A stretch of DNA of 12,568 bases from Kordia sp964351775 (GCA_964351775.1 CAYGPQ010000111.1:1-12568); one strand, 5' to 3'. Counted from the stretch's first letter, positions 6,129 through 12,399 are shown. The notes: generated from the sequence alone by a model not told the origin. Numbers and translations: made by a program.

Positions 6129-7620
6129 TTGGTACGACGAGCATGAGCGTTTGCGACGATTCTATAAAGAACTGTTACAAGAAAATAAAGTGGCTCAAAT
6201 CACAGTGACCAACTGCAGCGATGAGCCACGTGAAATTACGCTATGGGGCGCAAATAAATGCGCACCACTTGCCAATCCTTTATATGGTAGTGAGTTTGTT
6301 TTGCGAGAGGCTGACGTTGAAGAAATACCTTATCAGGTCGTATATAATCCTGTCAATGATTTGTTTTACGTTATCAACTTCAAATCAGATTCCATATCAA
6401 TTGTAAACGATCAAGCAGTAGTGATGCAAACCATTCCGCTTAGACCAGATGCGCTAACGGTTGTCAATCCAATCCGTATTGTTGTAAATACGAGTGCAAA
6501 CAGTCCTGAATATGGGCATGTAGCCATTATTTCATCATTTTCAAGTGAACTTATCATTGTAGGATTGGATTTTATAATCAAACGTAGAATCAACCTTAAT
6601 TCCATCCCTGATGATATCATTTACAATCCAATTGGCGATCAATACTACATTACAAGTGTTGATTCAGGAGCAGTCAATAGAATTTCAATAGGAAGCGACT
6701 TGATTGAATACTATGTAGGCATCGTAGGGGTAAAAAATGTTGGAGTGAATAGCGATACAGGGGATGTATACTTTTTTCAAACCGATACCAATACCATCGA
6801 GGTTTATAATACTAATAGGCTGCGAATTGGTGGTTTTGGACTCGGAATTCCAAATAATAAAGTTTCGTTTTATTATCATTCCCTAAACGGTAAAATGTAT
6901 GTTAGTTACGATGTGTCGAATAAACTCCTTGTCATTAACACCGCAATTACAAGGGCGGATGCCGTATTAGATGTCGGGAATCGTCCTGTTGACATTGGAT
7001 ATAACAAAAATGATAACTACATCTATGTAGCCAATGAAACCGATCAGACCTTTACTAGAATCGATGAAAACTTTCAAGTCGTAGACACCATAACTATTGC
7101 GAGTTTTCAACGAAGCTTTGCGGTAAGTTCCAAAAATGGCTATTTCGCCCTTAATAATGAACTTTCCAACAAACTAATCATGTATTCAGGAGAGCGAAAA
7201 GTACTTGTAAAGGTAAATGATGACTACCCAGAAATTCGGGAGGATTTCAAATACAATCCAATGATGATTACGCACATGAAAGTGGTTGCTTCTACTGAAA
7301 AACGGATACATACTTTACAAATTATTGAATCATCCATATCAGGTATGGAAAGATGTGAAGGAGTTTCACTTGGCAATTATCAAAGCGCACAGAGTTTTGG
7401 AAACATTTCAGAGGTTTTTGAAATGGAAGGACAGCTCATTGATGGACGTGTATGTTGGCGTTTTACCATTAATCCCAATCAACAAGTAAGCTTTTTGATT
7501 TACTACCAACAGTTAGAAATGTACAATTTCTTGCCCGAAAAGTCTCCTATATCCACAAACGTACAAATGAGTAAAGGAATTCCAGAAGCTTGGAAACAAA
7601 TAAAACAAGAAGCATTATGA
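6109..7620 (+). CDS. Seven-bladed beta-propeller inserted in a structural-type beta module
   Basis: The 503-residue product has a polar N-terminus (1-29), then ITVTNCSDEPREITLWGANK (31-50). This resembles the first strands of the 299-residue protein's core. Residues about 66-365 contain seven blade repeats of the YVTN/NHL type, starting near 76, 121, 168, 208, 252, 293 and 334. Typical pieces are VVYNPVNDLFYVIN and DIGYNKNDNYIYVAN. After the propeller, EIREDFKYNP and the following strands (375-470) resemble residues 121-215 of the 299-residue protein. The propeller thus looks inserted in one loop of a shared module. There is no signal peptide or membrane anchor. The start ATG at 6109 overlaps the upstream gene by 20 bases. 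I infer a minor structural protein whose propeller projects outwards to bind a ligand, for example a spike. A different role is possible. Confidence 0.75.
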   Translation: MNKQLNNWYDEHERLRRFYKELLQENKVAQITVTNCSDEPREITLWGANKCAPLANPLYGSEFVLREADVEEIPYQVVYNPVNDLFYVINFKSDSISIVNDQAVVMQTIPLRPDALTVVNPIRIVVNTSANSPEYGHVAIISSFSSELIIVGLDFIIKRRINLNSIPDDIIYNPIGDQYYITSVDSGAVNRISIGSDLIEYYVGIVGVKNVGVNSDTGDVYFFQTDTNTIEVYNTNRLRIGGFGLGIPNNKVSFYYHSLNGKMYVSYDVSNKLLVINTAITRADAVLDVGNRPVDIGYNKNDNYIYVANETDQTFTRIDENFQVVDTITIASFQRSFAVSSKNGYFALNNELSNKLIMYSGERKVLVKVNDDYPEIREDFKYNPMMITHMKVVASTEKRIHTLQIIESSISGMERCEGVSLGNYQSAQSFGNISEVFEMEGQLIDGRVCWRFTINPNQQVSFLIYYQQLEMYNFLPEKSPISTNVQMSKGIPEAWKQIKQEAL

Positions 7621-7760
7621 ATAGAGTATTAGAAATAGCACATAGCCAATACGGAGTTGCAGAAAAAGTAGGGAAACTACACAATCCAATCATTTTAAAT
7701 TATTCCAAGAAATCGGATCGCCTACTTGATTTTAGTAGACTTCAAAGCGTATCACTTTAA
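7617..7760 (+). pseudogene. Truncated TIGR02594-like peptidoglycan hydrolase fragment
   Basis: This 47-codon frame overlaps the propeller gene by four bases (ATGA). Its start, LEIAHSQYGVAEKVGKLHNP followed by IILNY, matches from memory the N-terminus of TIGR02594-family proteins. These are small CHAP/NlpC-like wall hydrolases, usually with Ala-x3-GV-x-E-x2-G...N-P-x-I...Y. The catalytic Trp-Cys-Ser-Ala-Phe block should follow but is missing. The frame ends at 7760 after unrelated residues (RLLDFSRLQSVSL). I see no continuation in the other frames before the next gene at 7772. The gene has probably lost its 3' part by deletion. It may still be translated, and could be a real miniprotein. Confidence 0.5.
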
Positions 7761-7771
7761 AAAATAAACAG

Positions 7772-8278
7772 ATGAAAAAAGTAGATTATTTAATCATACA
7801 CAGTACCAATACCTCTGAAGCTTTAAACTTCGGTAAAGATGTAATTATAAAAAAGCATACAGAAAGCAAACGAGCTAATGGACTTGGGTTTAATCGCCCA
7901 GGATTCGATTATCTAGTATTGTTTGATGGAAGTTTGCAAGTTATCATCAATGAGGACAATCCAACCCAAACGGATTTATGGGGGATTTCAAATGGTTCAG
8001 ATACCTTAACAGGCATTGCTAGACACATCGCTTATGTAGGTGGACGCACTCTTAAAGAAGCCTTTGACAAAGATACCCGTACAGACGCGCAAAAACAAAC
8101 ACTTGAAACGATTGTAAGATTTTACATTTTACGATTTCCAAATATTGTCATTTTAGGGTTTAATGAAGCCCCAAGTAAAGCCACCGAAGATAGTCCCGCT
8201 TTTAGTGTGAGTGATTGGCTTCGTTCCTTTGGAGTTCTTGAAAAAAACATCTACAAAGAACCACAAGCCAAAGTATGA
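7772..8278 (+). CDS. Amidase_2-like protein lacking zinc ligands
   Basis: The 168-residue product follows the N-acetylmuramoyl-L-alanine amidase (T7 lysozyme/PGRP) fold. It has IIHST at 8-12, GFDYLV at 44-49, AYVGG at 87-91, DTRTDAQ at 101-107 and SPAFSVSDWL at 141-150. Active members bind zinc by a His in the first motif, a His in a GHRD- or HHE-like motif, and a Cys in CPxF. Here only His10 is kept. The second site reads Gly-Phe130-Asn131-Glu, and Cys is replaced by Ser141. The catalytic Tyr position is Phe45, although Lys136 is kept. It is therefore probably a wall-binding pseudoenzyme. There is no signal peptide. Its stop overlaps the next start (ATGA at 8275). It may have kept a structural or binding role in the locus. 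Confidence 0.75.
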   Translation: MKKVDYLIIHSTNTSEALNFGKDVIIKKHTESKRANGLGFNRPGFDYLVLFDGSLQVIINEDNPTQTDLWGISNGSDTLTGIARHIAYVGGRTLKEAFDKDTRTDAQKQTLETIVRFYILRFPNIVILGFNEAPSKATEDSPAFSVSDWLRSFGVLEKNIYKEPQAKV

Positions 8279-8460
8279 GAACGCTTTTAACACTTGCCGT
8301 TGGATTTTGGATAGCAAGAGAATTATCCACGCAATATCACAAGCGATTATGTATAGAAATTCAATTTAGGCAAAAGCGACGTTTAGAAGCATTTTTAAAA
8401 GAACAAGACTTTACAGAAGACCAAATACAACAATATACCAAAGCGATTTTAAACCTATAA
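8275..8460 (+). CDS. 61-residue membrane-anchored helical protein
   Basis: The product has a short N-terminal hydrophobic segment (about 3-16, LLTLAVGFWIA), followed by a charged helical body (20-61) rich in Arg, Lys, Gln and Glu. It overlaps the amidase-like gene by four bases and ends two bases before the next start. I do not recognise the family. Its layout is like the other membrane miniproteins in the right half of the operon, with an N-terminal anchor and the body probably on the cytoplasmic or internal side. Confidence 0.6.
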   Translation: MRTLLTLAVGFWIARELSTQYHKRLCIEIQFRQKRRLEAFLKEQDFTEDQIQQYTKAILNL

Positions 8461-8462
8461 AT

Positions 8463-8909
8463 ATGGCAATTCAGATACAAGTTGAGAAGCATATATTTCT
8501 AATTCCTGAAGCGGATGATCCGTGTGATTTTTGGACGAGTTACTATAAGCTTTTAAAGAAAAAATTAGGAAGCCAACATGCTAAAATGATTTGGCTTGTT
8601 ACATGGAAATCTAACGGTTCATTGGTGTGTACTACCAGTCCAAACTTTAACGCATGGCTAAAAAAAAATGATTTAGATGTATCTACGGCGGCAACAAGGA
8701 CAATTGCAGATTTATCTGAAATCGGTGGAAACATTTTGGGACTTGGAAAGAATCTTACCAAAATACTTTCGATCGGTGTTCCCATTGTATTGACAGTAGT
8801 ACTTATTGGAATTTTAGTAGTGCTTAAAAATACCGCTAAAAATGCAACTGTAAAAGATATAGCAATGTTAACGCCTGTGGGTCGTGGCGCAAAATTACTA
8901 GGCAAATGA
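8463..8909 (+). CDS. Membrane protein with small N-terminal globular domain
   Basis: The 148-residue product has a globular N-terminal domain (1-70) rich in aromatics (DFWTSYYKLL, AKMIWLVTW, NFNAWLKK). A polar helical stretch (72-100, ending GGNILGLGKNLTK) follows, then one strong membrane segment (about 102-122) and a basic tail (KDIAMLTPVGRGAKLLGK). It overlaps the next gene by four bases (ATGA at 8906). I do not recognise a named family. From memory, similar Trp/Tyr-rich proteins occur in comparable Bacteroidota loci with PG-binding proteins, but I cannot verify this here. No catalytic motif is visible. Confidence 0.6.
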   Translation: MAIQIQVEKHIFLIPEADDPCDFWTSYYKLLKKKLGSQHAKMIWLVTWKSNGSLVCTTSPNFNAWLKKNDLDVSTAATRTIADLSEIGGNILGLGKNLTKILSIGVPIVLTVVLIGILVVLKNTAKNATVKDIAMLTPVGRGAKLLGK

Positions 8910-9394
8910 AAAAGGTGTATATCATATCCGCAATAGGCGTTGGAGTTATTTTAGTGGGAAGCACCTTGTTTGGTGTTCGCGCTAAAAAAAGAGAGCAATT
9001 ATCCAGCAAGCTTTTAACAGCCATTAGCACACAAATACAGCCTGCTACAAATGGCATTTCCTCTCAAAATGCTTTTGATATTCATTATTTGGATAAGGTA
9101 ACTCAAAAAGTGAGTGGTCAAATTCTCGCACTACAAAAAAGTACTGCGATTTATTATGCTAATCAAATCAAAAGTGCATGGGGCGCATGGTATCAAGGTG
9201 GAGACGATGAGCAAAAAGTGTACGGAGTATTTAGAAAACTCAAAGATAAAGTGCAAGTCTCTCAAGTCGCAAAAGCCTATCAAGAACAGTACAGCGAAAA
9301 TCTTATTGATATCCTTAAAGATCGTTTTGGTGCTGATGAAATCAAAATAGTACTCAATATCATTCACAAATTACCCAATTATAGAACAGCTTAA
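8906..9394 (+). CDS. Membrane-anchored protein with annexin-repeat-like domain (copy 1)
   Basis: The 162-residue product has an N-terminal membrane segment (4-23), the basic stretch RAKKRE, a Ser/Thr/Gln-rich linker (33-55) and an all-helical domain (57-160). That domain resembles the one in the next gene: both have YL, then an Ala-rich helix with YA, IK and A, then Asp-Asp-Glu, and both end in LPNY. The segment with GDDEQKVYGVF, followed by helices and a later short acidic turn, resembles one annexin repeat (G-x-D-E-x2-I). Annexins bind membranes via calcium, but this match is by eye and only one repeat is present. Positive residues after the anchor suggest the domain lies on the cytoplasmic or internal side. 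It overlaps the upstream gene by four bases. Confidence 0.65.
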   Translation: MKKVYIISAIGVGVILVGSTLFGVRAKKREQLSSKLLTAISTQIQPATNGISSQNAFDIHYLDKVTQKVSGQILALQKSTAIYYANQIKSAWGAWYQGGDDEQKVYGVFRKLKDKVQVSQVAKAYQEQYSENLIDILKDRFGADEIKIVLNIIHKLPNYRTA

Positions 9395-9397
9395 ATT

Positions 9398-9934
9398 ATG
9401 AAAATGACAAAAACGACATGGTGGCTTATTGGTGGTGGTTCTTTGGCGGTAGTAGGTGTTGGAGTATTTATATTTTTCAAAACTAGGAAAGATAAAAACG
9501 CTAATGGAGCATATAATCTACAAGCCGCACAAGCATCTATTGGTACTGGTGTAAGCGTCAATACAACTACATCAGCATCCATAAAAAGTGAACCCAATTG
9601 GAACAAACCCTTTAACATGAATTACCTAACAGACGTTCAAGAGTGGGTATATCCAAAAAACATTCAAGTGCTGGATCAGGCTACTGCAAAAAAATATGCT
9701 AAGATCATTAAAGAAGCCAAAGGAACATTTAATGATGATGAAGATGCCATTAAAAATATTTTTGGCAAAAAAATTCAACATAAGACAGACGTAGCAAGTA
9801 TCTCTAAAGCCTTTTATAATGAATACAAAGGCAATGATATGTGGCAACATCTCAATAGCTTTTTAAGCAACTCTGAAATGAAATTATACGTATGGAAATA
9901 CGTAAACCAATTACCTAATTATAAATTATCATAA
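9398..9934 (+). CDS. Membrane-anchored protein with annexin-repeat-like domain (copy 2)
   Basis: The 178-residue product has a membrane segment at 7-27 carrying the IGGGSLAVVGVG motif. The basic stretch KTRKDK and a Ser/Thr/Ala linker (38-68) follow, then a helical domain (72-176). The domain aligns with the previous protein: NYL, ATAKKYAKIIKEAKG, DDEDAI, ISKAFYNEY and LPNY. GTFNDDEDAIKNIF (109-122) is the closest to an annexin-type G-x-D-E-x2-I segment. The two genes are adjacent in tandem, three bases apart, so they likely come from one duplication and then diverged. No catalytic residues are apparent. A role in membrane or protein contact is an inference only. Confidence 0.65.
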   Translation: MKMTKTTWWLIGGGSLAVVGVGVFIFFKTRKDKNANGAYNLQAAQASIGTGVSVNTTTSASIKSEPNWNKPFNMNYLTDVQEWVYPKNIQVLDQATAKKYAKIIKEAKGTFNDDEDAIKNIFGKKIQHKTDVASISKAFYNEYKGNDMWQHLNSFLSNSEMKLYVWKYVNQLPNYKLS

Positions 9935-9946
9935 ACAAACAAGAAA

Positions 9947-10435
9947 ATGAAAAAACAAGCACAAATACAGCCTTCTTTTTTTACAACCTACAAAACACCA
10001 CTGATTATTGGTGGTGTGGTGGTGGTGGTGTTGGCAGGAATTGGAATTACCTATTATGTAATGTCAAAAAAGAAGCAAAAGGAAGAACCGCAAAATCCAA
10101 CGTATGCAGATGTATCAGTGAGCATTCCTAGTGCGCCATCAAGATATACACCACCCTACACGCCTTCTGGAATAAAAACTTCAACAGCTACACCTACAAG
10201 TTCTAGCAAAGTGCTTATCAAGTATGGAAGTCGCGGAAGTCTTGTAATGGTATTGCAACGCTATTTGAAAATGTTCAAAGAAGATTTGGGACGTACCGGC
10301 GCAAAACGTGATGGAGTTGATGGGGCTTTTGGACCAAAAACAGCAAATGCGGCAAAAAAGCGATTAGGAAAAACCGTTTTTACAGCCGTAGATATTGAAA
10401 AAATGAAAAAAGCATTAAAAACACTAGGAAAATAA
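9947..10435 (+). CDS. Membrane-anchored PG_binding_1-like protein
   Basis: The 162-residue product has a membrane segment at 17-39 with IIGGVVVVVLAGIGI. A Lys-rich patch (40-45) and a Pro/Ser/Thr linker (47-87) follow. The C-terminal domain (89-140) has the marks of a peptidoglycan-binding PG_binding_1 fold: YGSRGSLVMVLQRYL, then DGVDGAFGPKTANAAKKRL. The G-x2-G-x2-V-x2-LQ and DG-x-FG-x2-T-x2-A positions are all kept, so it probably binds wall peptide or glycan. It ends with its stop overlapping the next start (TAATGG at 10435). The partner domain of this kind usually works with a hydrolase, here perhaps the M15-type peptidase further on. Confidence 0.75.
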   Translation: MKKQAQIQPSFFTTYKTPLIIGGVVVVVLAGIGITYYVMSKKKQKEEPQNPTYADVSVSIPSAPSRYTPPYTPSGIKTSTATPTSSSKVLIKYGSRGSLVMVLQRYLKMFKEDLGRTGAKRDGVDGAFGPKTANAAKKRLGKTVFTAVDIEKMKKALKTLGK

Positions 10436-11130
10436 TGGAGTCCATCAGTTTAACAAAAAGATTATTAGTCGCAGGCGGAATTTTGGTATGTGGATATATT
10501 GCATACTGTATACTTAGAAGCCGAGAAGAAGAACTAAAACAGCAAGAAGTTACCGAAGAAGCTGACTTTATCATCATTGTTGAAAATAAGGATTCAAAAA
10601 ATGTTGAGTCAAAAAAGGATAAAGTGAAAGCACCTTTACGCAGTAATGACGATGAAGTTTCTGAAAAAGCTATTACAAAACTTAGCGTGGTAAAAAATGT
10701 TCCAACGGAAGTATTTACCAATGAAAAGTCCAATGGAAATTTAGAAATGACCTCTGAACAAACTAAGTCAACTGATGAAGTATCAACTGCCATTGATACT
10801 TTAGAAGTAGATCCGCAGATTACAAAAAATGTCAATGATATTGAAGTTGTAAAACCGATTCAGGTTACGGTAGCCACTAAAGAAAAAGTAGCTAATGATG
10901 ATTTTCCATTACAACTTGGTAGTAAAGGGAAGCGTGTATGGAACTTAAAGGTGTATCTGCTCAGAAATCATGGGGCAAGCGGAATTGTAACGGATGATTA
11001 TGATACGTTAACCGCAGAGCGCGTAAAACGCTATTTAAAAACAGATACTGTTACTGAACAGCTTTACATGAAATTAAACATGGAAGGCAACCGAAAAAAG
11101 AAAAGAAATGACACAAAAAAGAAGTATTAA
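10435..11130 (+). CDS. Membrane-anchored protein with divergent PG_binding_1-like domain
   Basis: The 231-residue product has a membrane segment at about 9-27, then a long acidic and Lys/Ser/Thr-rich linker (30-155) with no fixed fold. The C-terminal domain (157-203) reads LQLGSKGKRVWNLKVYLLRN and later TAERVKRYL. This is the same pattern as the previous gene's domain, but the DG-x-FG turn is changed to VTDDYDTLT. It is a second, more diverged wall-binding domain. A basic tail (217-230) follows. The next gene starts inside this one, 23 bases before its stop. The long linker could span a shell or membrane layer, which is an inference. Confidence 0.65.
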   Translation: MESISLTKRLLVAGGILVCGYIAYCILRSREEELKQQEVTEEADFIIIVENKDSKNVESKKDKVKAPLRSNDDEVSEKAITKLSVVKNVPTEVFTNEKSNGNLEMTSEQTKSTDEVSTAIDTLEVDPQITKNVNDIEVVKPIQVTVATKEKVANDDFPLQLGSKGKRVWNLKVYLLRNHGASGIVTDDYDTLTAERVKRYLKTDTVTEQLYMKLNMEGNRKKKRNDTKKKY

Positions 11131-11350
11131 GGATTTGATAGATGGACTTGTTGACAAGGATGGACTCAAAACAGAAGTAACCATTACACTAACCAATCAA
11201 ACACTTACAAAGATTATACTTGCTTTTTTAGCAACAGGAATCGCAATAGTGGTGGTGGCACATTTGGTAAAAAATATATTTCCAAACCATCAATTAACGG
11301 CGATACAGACAGAAGTAAAAGCTATTGAAGCACTTATTAAAAAAAAGTAA
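11108..11350 (+). CDS. 80-residue single-pass membrane protein
   Basis: The product has a polar N-terminus (1-34) with a Thr-rich strand-like piece (TEVTITLTNQTL), one strong membrane segment at about 35-55 and a short helical tail ending in KKK. Its ATG lies 23 bases inside the upstream gene, in a different frame, so translation is probably coupled. I do not recognise the family. It fits the miniprotein series of the locus. Confidence 0.6.
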   Translation: MTQKRSIKDLIDGLVDKDGLKTEVTITLTNQTLTKIILAFLATGIAIVVVAHLVKNIFPNHQLTAIQTEVKAIEALIKKK

Positions 11351-11383
11351 AATGACAGAAATTTTAATTTTAAAACGAAACGT

Positions 11384-11755
11384 ATGTCAATATTAAAAAT
11401 AATAGCCATTGTTTTTGGTGCGACGGGTTTTTGGAAGCTGATTGAAATCTTACTACAATTCAGAACGCAAAAACGTCTTAAAAACGCTGAAATCAATAAT
11501 TTGAATACACAAGCCAATAGTTTGATTATTGAGAATTATAAACTTTGGACAGAAAAAATGGAACGTAGGCTGAAAGAAGTGTAAAGTAAGAATGAATCCT
11601 TGAGCCGAACGATCACAAAACAGCGTGAACGAATAGCTAGACTTGAAACTAATAACGCAGAAATGAATCAAACAATTATCAATCAGCGCGAACGAATTAA
11701 TGAATTAATAGCTGAAATTCAAAGCTATAAAAAGCAAAACAATGAACATAAATAA
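11384..11755 (+). pseudogene. Membrane-anchored coiled-coil gene interrupted by an in-frame stop
   Basis: The frame from ATG 11384 codes for a membrane segment (about residues 3-24) and then a coiled-coil-type helix, and stops at TAA 11582-11584 after 66 residues. Without that single stop the same frame runs on to TAA 11753-11755 for another 56 codons. These codons are plainly coiled coil: SKNESLSRTITKQRERIARL and then NAEMNQTIINQRERINELIA. The QRERI unit recurs after exactly 21 residues (three heptads). The undamaged protein would be about 123 residues. The stop may be a recent nonsense mutation, read-through or a sequencing error. The 66-residue product may still be made. Coiled-coil miniproteins anchored in the membrane suit a scaffold role. 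Confidence 0.65.
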
Positions 11756-11888
11756 AGGAGGAAGTACCCTAAATATACTGTTTGGCGCATTTTTAATACT
11801 CAGCGCTGTAAAGCTAGGTTCGGACTTATATCTGCGTCATAAAAAAGGAAAAACTTTAGATAAAAAAGGCTGTGGTTGTGGAAAGTAA
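11742..11888 (+). CDS. 48-residue membrane miniprotein with CGCGK end
   Basis: The frame starts at ATG 11742, inside the last codons of the coiled-coil frame, and runs to TAA 11888. The product is MNINKGGSTLNILFGAFLIL, then a membrane segment ending near residue 25, a basic stretch (LRHKKGKTLDKK) and a C-terminal GCGCGK. Two cysteines three residues from each other next to the end could bind metal or form a disulphide. It overlaps the start of the peptidase gene by 17 bases. Its hydrophobic/basic layout matches the other miniproteins, which supports it as a real gene despite its length. Function is unknown. Confidence 0.6.
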   Translation: MNINKGGSTLNILFGAFLILSAVKLGSDLYLRHKKGKTLDKKGCGCGK

Positions 11889-12399
11889 TCACAAAAAAAT
11901 AATCTATCTAACAATAGGCACTTTGACCTTAACAGCTATAAGTGCCTTTTTTGTGTATCGAAGATTTAGAACCAAACAGCAATCGTCACAAAGAATAGCA
12001 CGCTCCATAGATTTATCCACCTTCGATAGTCCGGATATACCAGGTTCTGGAAATTGTATGGACAGACGTTTGCTCTTGATGTTGCAACAGCTCAAAATGC
12101 GAACAGGCTATCCAATCTTCAGTTGGATAAATTCAGGGGCAAGAAGCGCTTCACACAATCAAAAAGTTGGTGGCGCTTCAAGATCGTCTCATAAAATACC
12201 TACCTGTATGGCAGTCGATATTGGCGTGCCATCAACAGACATTAGAAATCAATTGGTATATGAAGCACGTAATTTAGGGTTTAAGAGAATTGGTGTTGGT
12301 AGAACATTCGTACATCTTGATACAGACGAAAATAAAAGTCAGTATGTGGCTTGGGGCTATCCTTCGGGGAGTCGTCCTGATGTGAATCCTTTTGTGTAA
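11872..12399 (+). CDS. Membrane-anchored M15-type (Peptidase_M15_3-like) peptidase
   Basis: The 175-residue product has an N-terminal membrane segment (about 10-30), the basic stretch RRFRTK, a short linker and a C-terminal M15-type domain (about 58-175). The zinc ligands are likely His107 (SSHK), Asp116 (AVDIG) and His149 (VHLD). The spacing from first His to Asp is two residues longer than the usual His-x6-Asp. Conserved features NSGARSASHNQKVGG, RIGVGRTFVHLD and WGYP fit the family. These enzymes cut peptides between D-amino acids in peptidoglycan as DD- or LD-carboxypeptidases or endopeptidases. I accept GTG at 11872 as start because a stop (TAG at 11857) lies just upstream and no in-frame ATG comes before the domain. 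It is the last gene of the operon. If active it would open or trim the wall. Confidence 0.8.
   Translation: MVVESNHKKIIYLTIGTLTLTAISAFFVYRRFRTKQQSSQRIARSIDLSTFDSPDIPGSGNCMDRRLLLMLQQLKMRTGYPIFSWINSGARSASHNQKVGGASRSSHKIPTCMAVDIGVPSTDIRNQLVYEARNLGFKRIGVGRTFVHLDTDENKSQYVAWGYPSGSRPDVNPFV

Larger units (their letters stand above)
1774..12399 (+). mobile_element. Possible integrated virus-like structural module (inference)
   Basis: All genes from 1774 to 12399 point the same way. From 3020 on they are packed with overlaps or gaps of a few bases, and most encode small single-pass membrane proteins plus wall-directed domains. One upstream gene encodes a charged putative shell protein and another a propeller-bearing variant of it. 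This recalls structural and lysis regions of non-tailed, membrane-containing viruses. No integrase, packaging ATPase, replication gene or attachment site is seen, so the borders and the viral nature are inference. A conserved envelope apparatus remains possible. Confidence 0.35.

Noticed and set aside
11752..11762. Shine-Dalgarno-like AAAGGAGG
   Set aside because: It lies inside the 48-residue frame, with no suitable in-frame ATG, GTG or TTG at the right distance. It is probably just Lys-Gly-Gly codons.
1774..12399. Tailed prophage
   Set aside because: No terminase, portal, tail tube, tape-measure or baseplate protein is seen. The gene sizes and membrane miniproteins do not fit.
1774..12399. 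Contractile injection system or type VI secretion cluster
   Set aside because: No sheath, tube, ClpV-like ATPase or spike (VgrG/PAAR) is recognisable.
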